This document shows, piece by piece, positions 1 to 6,208 of a DNA stretch of 15,676 nt (position 1 is the first letter of the stretch; the number at the start of each line of letters is the position of its first letter). The translations under genes and the position numbers were made by a program. The notes under the pieces are model-generated. The model did not search any database, was not told where the DNA came from, and saw only the letters and a program-made list of their open reading frames with translations. The DNA comes from Palsa-872 sp036844615. Lineage in GTDB: Bacteria > Chloroflexota > Dormibacteria > Dormibacterales > Dormibacteraceae. The stretch is from assembly GCA_036844615.1 (NCBI GenBank), contig DAIUFK010000055.1, positions 1 through 15,676 of the forward strand, given 5' to 3'.

Positions 1-66
1 TGGAGCCCGGACTTTCCTCCAACCGCTTATTAGGTGGTCGGCGGTCACCCGTCCGCCTCGGCCCGA
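1..66 (-). ncRNA. rnpB: RNase P RNA, 5' end (partial)
   Basis: This is the catalytic RNA of ribonuclease P, which trims the 5' leader of pre-tRNAs. Read on the minus strand, positions 20-1 give GGAGGAAAGTCCGGGCTCCA, which contains the hallmark GAGGAAAGTCCGGGCTCC of bacterial RNase P RNA (5' strand of P4 with neighbouring J3/4 sequence). Upstream, ACCGC (about 46-42) can pair with GCGGT (about 26-22) as part of the P2/P3 region. The rest of the molecule lies beyond the left edge. The 5' end is estimated from a -10-like box at 76-71 and is uncertain by several bases. The gene follows the RNase HI stop codon directly, so two RNA-processing genes are adjacent. Confidence 0.88.
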
Positions 67-70
67 GGTG

Positions 71-98
71 ATTTTACCCCGAGGTGCGGTTCCCCTAA
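71..98 (-). promoter_or_regulatory. Candidate promoter for rnpB
   Basis: On the minus strand, TAAAAT at 76-71 is a good match to a -10 box and lies a few bases before the expected RNA 5' end. The only hexamer at the right distance for a -35 box, TTAGGG at 98-93 with a 16-bp spacer, is weak and overlaps the RNase HI stop codon. A dedicated promoter is expected because the RNA is needed in large amounts. The call rests on position and the -10 box only. Confidence 0.4.
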
Positions 99-526
99 CG
101 GTGGGTGGAGATGCTGCTGCCAGACGCGTGCTCGTCGAGGGCCCGGTTGGCGAGGGCATCAGCACCCCGGTTGCGCTCACGTTCGACGTGGGCGACCACC
201 ACCTCGGCAAAGCCACCGAGCAGCTCTTTCGCCCGCCGATGGAGCGGAAGCAGCTCTGCCTTCTTGACCCTGTACGCTCCGTTGATCTGCTCGACGACCA
301 GCTTTGAGTCGAGGTACACCTCCAGCCGGTCAGGCGTCCATTCCGTCACCGCCTTCAGGCCCTCGATCAGAGCTTGGTACTCGGCTTCATTGTTGGTGGC
401 CTTTCCTATGTACCTGTGCAGGCCGCGCAGCCGCAGTCCCTGGTCGTCCTCGATGACAACGCCGACGCCGGCTGGGCCTGGGTTGCCTCGCGCCGCGCCG
501 TCGGTGAACAGCCGAAGGGTCCTCAG
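95..526 (-). CDS. rnhA: Ribonuclease HI family protein
   Basis: Cleaves the RNA strand of RNA-DNA hybrids (R-loops, primers) in the cytoplasm. The protein is about 143 residues, normal for RNase HI. All four acidic catalytic positions are visible: Asp in LFTDGAARGNPGPAG near the N-terminus, Glu in NNEAEYQALIEG, Asp in VYLDSKLVVEQ and Asp in RERNRGADALAN. The first conventional in-frame start is GTG at 349, but that would delete the first two catalytic motifs. The frame is open only up to a stop at 554-556, with no ATG, GTG or TTG. The best start is therefore CTG at 526, which overlaps the stop of the upstream zinc-ribbon gene as CTGA, like the other coupled junctions here. The CTG start is an inference; the family call is firm. 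Confidence 0.88.
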   Translation of the reverse strand: MRTLRLFTDGAARGNPGPAGVGVVIEDDQGLRLRGLHRYIGKATNNEAEYQALIEGLKAVTEWTPDRLEVYLDSKLVVEQINGAYRVKKAELLPLHRRAKELLGGFAEVVVAHVERERNRGADALANRALDEHASGSSISTHR

Positions 527-1218
527 GCGAGCACCAGGATCCGGCTGCAGTTCTCACAGTGGACGAGGTCGTCAACGCCCCTGCGCAACAGCTGCATGCC
601 TGACGACGTGACGGTGACGCGGCATGCGGTGCACTGGTTGTTCAGGACCCTGGCGACCGGGGGTTGGGCTCGCGTGCGCGAATAGGCGGACTGGGCCGCC
701 GGCGGGACCTCAACCCATATCCTGTCGCGCTCGGCTTCGACCTCAGCTAGCTCGGCCCGCGCGGCCTCCAGCTCCTCTTTGAGCGCTGGCTCCTCGCCCG
801 CGGAACGCGAATGCGCCTCAGCCAGCGCGGCCGACGCGGCTCGAACCGCTGCGTCGGCGGCATCAGCATCCTCCATCAGGCGGAGCTCGGCGTCCTCCTC
901 CTCGGCGAAGCGCGCCTTCATGTGGGCGACCTCGTCCGACATCTGCATCAGCTCGGTGGGGTTGCGAATGCGACCGCTCATCAGCTCCTTCTCGCGGGAG
1001 CGGAGCTTGGATCGATGATCCTCACGGGCGTGGTCCGACTCGCGAAGCCGTGCGGCAGTCCCGTCCTGCGCAGTGCGCGCCTCCTGCAGGGATTCCTCGA
1101 GGGCAACGACCTCCGGGTCGGATTCCAACCTCGACTCCAACCTCACGATAACGTCACGAAGGGCCCTTTCCCGCTCAACCTCGGCGTGATAACGGAGCAG
1201 GAGCTGGGCCGGATTCAT
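523..1218 (-). CDS. Coiled-coil protein with C-terminal C4 zinc ribbon
   Basis: A 231-residue protein in two parts. Residues 1 to about 170 are rich in Glu, Ala and Arg in heptad-like order and predict a long helical hairpin coiled coil. The C-terminus carries CTAC and, 23 residues further on, CENC, a four-cysteine zinc ribbon. This architecture matches the C4-type zinc-ribbon family that includes mycobacterial Rv2229c and Helicobacter HP0958 (FlgZ). Members are thought to bind nucleic acid or act as chaperones or adaptors, without one general function. Start ATG at 1218 shares one base with the upstream DUF3467 stop (TGATG); an upstream in-frame extension to 1428 only shadows that gene. Mycobacteria also place this family next to an RNase H gene, as here. 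The cellular role is unknown. Confidence 0.85.
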   Translation of the reverse strand: MNPAQLLLRYHAEVERERALRDVIVRLESRLESDPEVVALEESLQEARTAQDGTAARLRESDHAREDHRSKLRSREKELMSGRIRNPTELMQMSDEVAHMKARFAEEEDAELRLMEDADAADAAVRAASAALAEAHSRSAGEEPALKEELEAARAELAEVEAERDRIWVEVPPAAQSAYSRTRAQPPVARVLNNQCTACRVTVTSSGMQLLRRGVDDLVHCENCSRILVLA

Positions 1219-1541
1219 CAGGCCTGCTTGCTTGGTGTCGGCGGGAGCGTGTCGAATCCGATGCGATGTGCGTTCGCTGCGCGGTCCTCGGCCACTGCCA
1301 TCTCGCCGAACTTCTCCTCGTACGCAGCGACATTCTGCACGAGCAGCTGGGCGAGCAGCTTGAGGTGGTTCGGGCTCATCCCAACGCGCGAGTAGACACG
1401 GACCAGGCCGGGCTCCTCGGGCGCCCACTGGCCGAAGTTCAGGACGAACCCGAGCGGGTTGCCGTTGATGAGCACCGCGTCCGTGTAAACGACCTGGCTG
1501 GCGCTCTCCTGGACCTTGACCCTGACCGGCATCTCACTCAT
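1218..1541 (-). CDS. DUF3467 family protein
   Basis: A 107-residue protein with the DUF3467 pattern: an N-terminal beta-rich part with INGNPLGFVLNFGQW, then VRVYSRVGMSPNHLKLLAQL and a helix with NVAAYEEKFGEM. No enzymatic motif, signal peptide or membrane segment is seen. The family is small, widespread and of unknown function. ATG at 1541 overlaps the upstream biotin-carrier stop as ATGA, and its own stop shares a base with the next start, so it should be translated in step with both neighbours. The position between a biotin carrier and a zinc-ribbon protein is the only functional hint. Confidence 0.85.
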   Translation of the reverse strand: MSEMPVRVKVQESASQVVYTDAVLINGNPLGFVLNFGQWAPEEPGLVRVYSRVGMSPNHLKLLAQLLVQNVAAYEEKFGEMAVAEDRAANAHRIGFDTLPPTPSKQA

Positions 1542-1750
1542 TCCAGCACCACCAACACCTGGCCCTCCTTGACCACCTCAGTTTCCTTGACTCGGATTTC
1601 CCTGACAGTGCCCGCTCGCGGAGCGGTGACCGAGATCTCCATCTTCATGGACTCCAAGATCATGAGCACATCGTCCTCGACGACCGCGTCGCCAACCTTC
1701 GAGGTGATCTTCCAGACATTGCCGACGAGCTCAGCTTTGACCTCGGTCAT
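1538..1750 (-). CDS. Stand-alone biotin/lipoyl attachment protein (biotin carboxyl carrier)
   Basis: A 70-residue protein consisting only of a biotinyl domain. Residues 10-21 (GNVWKITSKVGD) form the first half of the barrel, ESMKME holds the biotinylated lysine at residue 36, and TAPRAGTV plus EGQVLVVLE form the second half. The Glu-Ser-Met-Lys-Met motif fits a biotin rather than a lipoate domain. It would carry CO2 between a biotin carboxylase and a carboxyltransferase; the likely partner is the carboxyltransferase encoded at 2798-4360. ATG at 1750 overlaps the upstream BKACE stop as ATGA and places the domain at the very N-terminus; an in-frame extension to 1861 lies in BKACE coding sequence and adds only low-complexity residues. 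No biotin carboxylase or biotin ligase gene is in the window. Confidence 0.92.
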   Translation of the reverse strand: MTEVKAELVGNVWKITSKVGDAVVEDDVLMILESMKMEISVTAPRAGTVREIRVKETEVVKEGQVLVVLE

Positions 1751-2640
1751 GACGACGCTGCCGAACGGCCGAGGCTCGGAGCCGGCCGGGGTTCTGTTTC
1801 GAGGTCGAGCTGGGCACGGGCTTCCTGCACCGAGGCCGCCTCGCGTCCGAGGTCGCGGCACAGGCGCGCAGCCTTTTCGACTAGGTCGCCGTTGCTCTTT
1901 GCCATCTTCCCCTCCTCAAGGTAGAAGTTGTCCTCCAGGCCGACGCGGACGTTGCCGGCCATCGTGATCGCCGCCGCCACCAGGGGCCATTGGTTGAGGC
2001 TGATGCCGATCACCTGCCAGTGCGACCCGGGTGGCAGGGAATCCACCTGGTCGACCAGGTGGCGGGTCGTGCCTGGGATTCCGCCGAGGACACCCATGAT
2101 GAGGCTGAACTGGAAGGGAGGCTTCAACACGCCCATGTCGATGAGCGGGCGGGTGTTGCCGATATGGCCTGCATCGAAGCACTCCATCTCGGGCCTGACG
2201 CCTGCGGCGTTCATCGCCTCGAGAAAGAACTGGATGTCCTTGAACGGGTTCGCGAAGACGTGGTCGTGGTGGAAGGCCTTGCGCTTCTCGGAGTAGATCG
2301 CGTAGTTCATCGAGCCCATGTTCAAAGCTGCAATCTCGGGGCGCAGGTCGCGGACGTGGGCGACACGCTCCTCCGGAGGGATGCCGACTGCGCCGGTCGA
2401 GAAATTGATGATCACGTCGGTGCGCGCGCGGACCTCGGCGAAGATCTCGGCGAAGGTCTCGAGGCGCCAGTCGGGGCCGCCGTCGGGGGTGCGCGCGTGG
2501 ATGTGGACGATGGCAGCGCCCGCGTCGGCGGCTCGTAAGGCCTCCTCGGCGATCTCCTTGGGCGTGTAGGGAATCGCCGGACATTGGTCGTGAGTCGCGA
2601 GCACGCCGGTGAGCGCGGCAGTGACGATGGTCTTGGTCAT
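1747..2640 (-). CDS. Beta-keto acid cleavage enzyme (BKACE, DUF849 family)
   Basis: A 297-residue TIM-barrel enzyme of the family of 3-keto-5-aminohexanoate cleavage enzyme (Kce). Members condense a beta-keto acid with acetyl-CoA and split it into acetoacetate and a new acyl-CoA. Visible features are TAALTG at the N-terminus, the zinc-binding VHIHAR (His46, His48), NFSTGA at about 79-84, NMGSMNY at about 107-113, ECFDAGHIGN at about 153-162, and VRVGLEDNFY with Glu236 as the third metal ligand. Length is normal. The substrate cannot be read from the sequence; relatives act on lysine-, carnitine- and other keto-acid intermediates. ATG at 2640 lacks a clear ribosome-binding site. The stop overlaps the biotin-carrier start. 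Carboxyltransferase and ETF genes upstream suggest an acyl-CoA or keto-acid degradation route. Confidence 0.93.
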   Translation of the reverse strand: MTKTIVTAALTGVLATHDQCPAIPYTPKEIAEEALRAADAGAAIVHIHARTPDGGPDWRLETFAEIFAEVRARTDVIINFSTGAVGIPPEERVAHVRDLRPEIAALNMGSMNYAIYSEKRKAFHHDHVFANPFKDIQFFLEAMNAAGVRPEMECFDAGHIGNTRPLIDMGVLKPPFQFSLIMGVLGGIPGTTRHLVDQVDSLPPGSHWQVIGISLNQWPLVAAAITMAGNVRVGLEDNFYLEEGKMAKSNGDLVEKAARLCRDLGREAASVQEARAQLDLETEPRPAPSLGRSAASS

Positions 2641-2797
2641 TCGCCGAACCGCGCGGGCCTTAACAGGCGGGGTTGCGACCCATGCTGAAGCGCCTCAAAT
2701 TGATCGACGCAAGGTGCGTTGGCGAGGGGGAGGGTCGCCACCGCCGGGAGGAGGGAGGGCCCCGGCCAGGTGTGCCAACTCTGCGGCGGTCGCGATT
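2641..2797 (-). other. 157-bp gap between carboxyltransferase and BKACE genes
   Basis: This is the only break longer than about 60 bp in the leftward gene train. No credible reading frame is seen. A 5-bp stem (GGCGA/TCGCC, 2721-2739) with a nine-base purine/pyrimidine loop is present but has no T-run, so it is not a convincing terminator. No promoter with two good hexamers was found. It may hold a processing site or a weak internal promoter. Confidence 0.4.
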
Positions 2798-4360
2798 TCA
2801 TACGGGGATGTTTCCGTGCTTTCGCCAAGGGCGGTCCACCTTCTTGCCGCGCGCTTGCTCCAGGCCGCGGATGATCACCCGGCGCGTTTCCGCAGGGTCG
2901 ATGACGTCGTCGATCATCGCCCAGCCGGCCGCCAGGTAAGGAGTGATCTGCGCACGGATGGCGTCGAGGAGCCGGCCCCGGGTCTCCTCCGGGTTGTCCG
3001 ATGCCTCGATCTGCTTGTTGAAGATGATGTTGACAGCGCCCTCCGGACCCATCACCGAGATCTCCGCAAGCGGCCACGCGACGATCAGGTCGGGCTGGTA
3101 GCCCTTCCCGCACATCACGTAATAACCGGCACCGTAGGCCTTGCGCATGATCACAGTGACCTTTGGCACCGTGGCCTCGGACGTCGCGTAGAGCATCTTG
3201 GCGCCGTGCCGGATGATCCCTTCCTTCTCGACCTGCGACCCGACGATGAATCCCGGCACGTCCATCAGATAGACGAGCGGGACGTTGAACGCATCGCACA
3301 TCCTGATGAACCGGGCTGCCTTGTCCGCGGAGTCCGAGTCGAGGGTGCCCCCCTTTTGCATCGGCTGATTCGCCACCACGCCGACGGCGTGCCCGCCCGC
3401 GCGCGCGAACCCGACCACGATGTTCTTGGCCCAGGTCGGCTTGATTTCGAACCATGAGTCGGTGTCGAAGATTGCCTTGATCACGCGCTTTACGTCGTAG
3501 GCGGCTCGAGGGTTCGTAGGGACGATCTTGTCCAACCCCTCGACCAGACGATCCGATGGATCGCCGCTCTCCACAAATGGCGGCGGCTCGCCGTTGCTGG
3601 ACGGCAGATACGACAGGAACCGCCGCACCAGCGCGATGCATTCGGCGTCGTCGGCCACCTCGTTGTCCCCCACTCCCGACTCGTAGCAGTGCACTTGCGA
3701 GCCGCCCATGTCGTGGTCGGTCACGTCCTCGCCGGTGGCCGCCTTCACGAGGCGAGCTCCTCCCAGCGACATCGAAGAGGTCTCCTTGACCATCGGCACG
3801 AAGTCTGCGAGGCCCGGGATGTACGCGGTGCCTGCCGCGCATGGACCGAGCATGGCGGCCACCTGCGGGATGACACCGGACATCACCACCTGGTCGTAGA
3901 ACAGGTAGCCGGTACCGGCAAACGTCGAGCCCGACGCCTCCTGGATGCGCGCGCCCGCCGAGTCGAGCAACCAGACGATCGGCTTGCGATACCGGAGAGC
4001 GAGCTCGCGCACGCGCGCTGCCTTGAACTGCTCCCCCACCGCGCCCATCGACCCGGCCATGACGGTGAAGTCGTAGGCGATAACCCACACCTGGCGGCCT
4101 TCGACATCTCCGTGCCCTGTCACGACCCCATCGGCCGGCGTGCCGTCTGCGTCGGGCTCCCCGCCACGCACAGCCTGCTGCTGGGCAAGCAAGCCGAACT
4201 CGACGAACGTGTCCTTGTCGAAAAGAAGGTCGATGCGCTCGCGCACCGTCAGCTTGCCTCGCTCGTGCTGCCTGGCGACCTTCTCCTTGCCGCCCATCGC
4301 CAGGTTCTTCTCGCGCCGCCCTTTGAGCTCTGAGATTTTGGCCGAGTACTCGTCGCTCAC
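2798..4360 (-). CDS. Acyl-CoA carboxylase carboxyltransferase (beta) subunit
   Basis: A 520-residue protein of the propionyl-CoA/acetyl-CoA carboxylase beta and methylmalonyl-CoA decarboxylase alpha family. It moves a carboxyl group between biotin and an acyl-CoA. The two crotonase-like halves are clear. The N-terminal half has KLTVRERIDLLFD, DFTVMAGSMGAVGEQF, DSAGARIQE and GVIPQVAAMLGPCAAG. The C-terminal half has VGVVANQP, LMDVPGFIVGSQ, IIRHGAKMLYA, TVIMRKAYGAGYYVM and MGPEGAVNI. GTG at 4360 overlaps the upstream glycosyltransferase stop as GTGA and follows GGGAGG at about 9 bases. Acyl-CoA specificity and direction cannot be settled: the propionyl-CoA type is likely by similarity, but no biotin carboxylase subunit or sodium-pump membrane subunit is adjacent. 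The small biotin carrier at 1538-1750 is the probable partner. Confidence 0.93.
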   Translation of the reverse strand: MSDEYSAKISELKGRREKNLAMGGKEKVARQHERGKLTVRERIDLLFDKDTFVEFGLLAQQQAVRGGEPDADGTPADGVVTGHGDVEGRQVWVIAYDFTVMAGSMGAVGEQFKAARVRELALRYRKPIVWLLDSAGARIQEASGSTFAGTGYLFYDQVVMSGVIPQVAAMLGPCAAGTAYIPGLADFVPMVKETSSMSLGGARLVKAATGEDVTDHDMGGSQVHCYESGVGDNEVADDAECIALVRRFLSYLPSSNGEPPPFVESGDPSDRLVEGLDKIVPTNPRAAYDVKRVIKAIFDTDSWFEIKPTWAKNIVVGFARAGGHAVGVVANQPMQKGGTLDSDSADKAARFIRMCDAFNVPLVYLMDVPGFIVGSQVEKEGIIRHGAKMLYATSEATVPKVTVIMRKAYGAGYYVMCGKGYQPDLIVAWPLAEISVMGPEGAVNIIFNKQIEASDNPEETRGRLLDAIRAQITPYLAAGWAMIDDVIDPAETRRVIIRGLEQARGKKVDRPWRKHGNIPV

Positions 4361-5217
4361 GGCCGTGATCCTCCCACAAGAAGGTCATCTCGCTTGCCCC
4401 ACCGATCGAGGAAGCGGTAGAAATTCCGCTTCGACAACCTGTCCCGCTCCGCCGCCGGGGTCGCCTCCCACACCCGGTGCGCGTACCGGGTGAGCGGAAG
4501 GCCCGAAATCGCGACCGCACGGCCGCCATGGTCTCGGAGCCGGAAGCTGAAGTCGATGTCGGCGATCCGGTAGAAGCGAAACTTTGCATCGAACCCCTCC
4601 ACCGCCTGGGCGTCGGTCCGACGGAACGCCATGCAGTACGCCTCGATCGCGTCAACGTCGGGGCCCGGGTCCTCCTCGAACTCCTTCAACGTGCCCTTGC
4701 CGCGGATGCCGAACGGGCCGGCGACGACGACTGTCGGATCGCTGAGCGCCTCGATCAGCGGTGAGACGGCGTCGCCGGTCAGCTCGACACCTGGATCGAA
4801 CAGCACGCAGATGTCGCCAGTAGCCGCTTCGATTCCTGCGTTGACCGCGGTGCCATAACCGAGGGGCGGTTCCAGCCTGATCGAACGAAGCCTGTATGCA
4901 GAGCGAGTGTGCAGCCACCCTGCCATCCTCGGGTCGCCAGAGTTGTCGACCACTATCGCTTCGAAATCGGCTTTGCAGTGGGTGAACACCGAAAGCAGCC
5001 AACGCTCGACGTCCGGGATCCAACCGTGCGCGATAGTCACCAGCGAAACAGCACGAGGCGTCACTGGCTCGGCCGCCGGGGGCGGCGCCTTCAAAGCCTG
5101 GAGCTCGCTGCCTGTCGCCGAGTCGAGCACGTCCCAGCCGCCGGCGCGGAGCCTCTCGCGGATCTCGTCGGCCGCCTCGAAATCGCGCTCGCGCCTGCGC
5201 TCGATGCGCTCGGCCAG
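4357..5217 (-). CDS. Family 2 glycosyltransferase with CysRS-like N-terminal tail
   Basis: The main part is a GT-A fold glycosyltransferase: VSLVTIAHGWIPDVERWLLS opens the nucleotide-binding fold, AIVVDNSG follows, GYGTAVNAGIEAATGDICVL leads to a DPG in place of the usual DxD, and DFSFRLRDHGG matches the ED-like acceptor motif region. It would transfer a sugar from a nucleotide sugar to an unknown acceptor. The first conventional start is GTG at 5130. However, the frame stays open upstream and encodes ERIERRRERDFEAADEIRERL...GWDVLDSATGSEL, which strongly resembles the C-terminal helical tail of cysteinyl-tRNA synthetase and runs across the GTG. CTG at 5217, 29 bp after etfA, is the only plausible start that includes it. 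No good ribosome-binding site supports CTG; if it is wrong, the gene is 4357-5130 (257 residues). Confidence 0.8.
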   Translation of the reverse strand: MAERIERRRERDFEAADEIRERLRAGGWDVLDSATGSELQALKAPPPAAEPVTPRAVSLVTIAHGWIPDVERWLLSVFTHCKADFEAIVVDNSGDPRMAGWLHTRSAYRLRSIRLEPPLGYGTAVNAGIEAATGDICVLFDPGVELTGDAVSPLIEALSDPTVVVAGPFGIRGKGTLKEFEEDPGPDVDAIEAYCMAFRRTDAQAVEGFDAKFRFYRIADIDFSFRLRDHGGRAVAISGLPLTRYAHRVWEATPAAERDRLSKRNFYRFLDRWGKRDDLLVGGSRP

Positions 5218-5246
5218 GAGCTCTTCAGCCTGAGAGCGGTCCGCTG

Positions 5247-6206
5247 CTACCCCTTCTTGGCTTTCACGGCGGCGGTCAGCGCAGGCACTATTTTCAGCGC
5301 ATCACCGACGACACCCAGGTCGGCCATCTTCATGATCGGGGCCTCGGCGTCCTTGTTGATCGCGATGATGATCTTCGAAGCCTTCATGCCCACCGTGTGC
5401 TGCATCGCGCCTGAGATGCCGACGGCGATGTACACGCCAGGCCTGACCGATTTGCCGGTCTGGCCGACCTGCATCGCATAAGGGACCCAGCCCGCGTCGA
5501 CCACGGCGCGGCTCGCGCCGACCGCTCCGCCGAGGGCGCCTGCGAGCGCCTCGAGCAACGGGAAGTTGTCGGGCCCGCCCATGCCTCGCCCTCCGCTGAT
5601 CACTACCTTCGCGTCTTCGAGCTTCACTTTCTCGGAGGCTTCCACCACTCGCTCGATGATGTGTGCGCGTTTCGAATCGGCGCCGATGGTGGCAGCGACC
5701 TCCTTGATCTCGGCAGTGCCACCTGTCTCGGACGGCTCGAACGACTTGGGCCTGATGAGGATGATCGCCGGCTTCTTGTTGGCGCGCATCGACGCGAGCT
5801 TGGCGCCGCCGAAGTAGGGCACCTTGGCCACGAAGCCGCCGTCCTTGGCGGCCACGTCACCAGCGTTGGAGATAAGGCCGACGTCGAGGCGCGCGGCGAG
5901 ACGGCCTGCAACGTCGCGCGAATCCGAGGTGAAGCCGAACAGGACGAGGTCCGGAGCGCCCTCCTTGTGAAGTGCCGCCAGCACGTCGGTCGCGGGCTCG
6001 GCGATGTAATCGTCGAAGGCCTTGTCCTCGTTGACGTGGACGACCTTGGCCCCATGCTTGCCGAGCGTCGCCGCCGCCGCCTTGGCGCCGGTACCCAACG
6101 CGACGGCTTCGACGTCTCCGAGCTCTCGCGCCTTGGCCATCAGCTCGAGCGCCGTCGGCTGCAGCTTGCCCGCGTTCAGCTCCGCGTACACCAGGATCTT
6201 CGGCAT
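5247..6206 (-). CDS. etfA: Electron transfer flavoprotein, alpha subunit
   Basis: A 319-residue FAD-binding subunit of ETF, the soluble electron carrier that accepts electrons from acyl-CoA and related dehydrogenases. The N-terminal half (residues 1 to about 190) is the alpha/beta domain starting MPKILVYAEL. The C-terminal half has the FAD signature: SGGRGMGGPDNF, SRAVVDAGWVPYAMQVGQTG, GVYIAVGISGAMQH and AINKDAEAPIMKMADLGVVGD. Length is normal. ATG at 6206 lies two bases after the etfB stop and is preceded by AAGGTG at about 8 bases, so the subunits should be made together. No ETF dehydrogenase or acyl-CoA dehydrogenase gene is in the window, so the electron donor and acceptor are not known. 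Confidence 0.97.
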   Translation of the reverse strand: MPKILVYAELNAGKLQPTALELMAKARELGDVEAVALGTGAKAAAATLGKHGAKVVHVNEDKAFDDYIAEPATDVLAALHKEGAPDLVLFGFTSDSRDVAGRLAARLDVGLISNAGDVAAKDGGFVAKVPYFGGAKLASMRANKKPAIILIRPKSFEPSETGGTAEIKEVAATIGADSKRAHIIERVVEASEKVKLEDAKVVISGGRGMGGPDNFPLLEALAGALGGAVGASRAVVDAGWVPYAMQVGQTGKSVRPGVYIAVGISGAMQHTVGMKASKIIIAINKDAEAPIMKMADLGVVGDALKIVPALTAAVKAKKG

Positions 6207-6208
6207 CT

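Noticed and set aside
105..611. Plus-strand frame of 168 codons opposite RNase HI
   Set aside because: Ser/Arg/Pro-rich translation without any motif, antisense to a gene with a complete RNase H active site.
1751..1861. Extension of the biotin-carrier frame to 1861
   Set aside because: This part overlaps the end of BKACE and is low-complexity Pro/Arg sequence. The biotinyl fold begins right after ATG 1750.
2721..2739. Stem-loop GGCGA/TCGCC as a terminator after the carboxyltransferase gene
   Set aside because: Only 5 bp of stem and no T-run on either strand; such stems are common by chance at this GC content.
2637..4655. A 672-codon open frame on the minus strand
   Set aside because: It runs in another frame over the carboxyltransferase gene and parts of its neighbours, is Arg/Gly-rich and shows no domain. 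It is a high-GC shadow of real genes.
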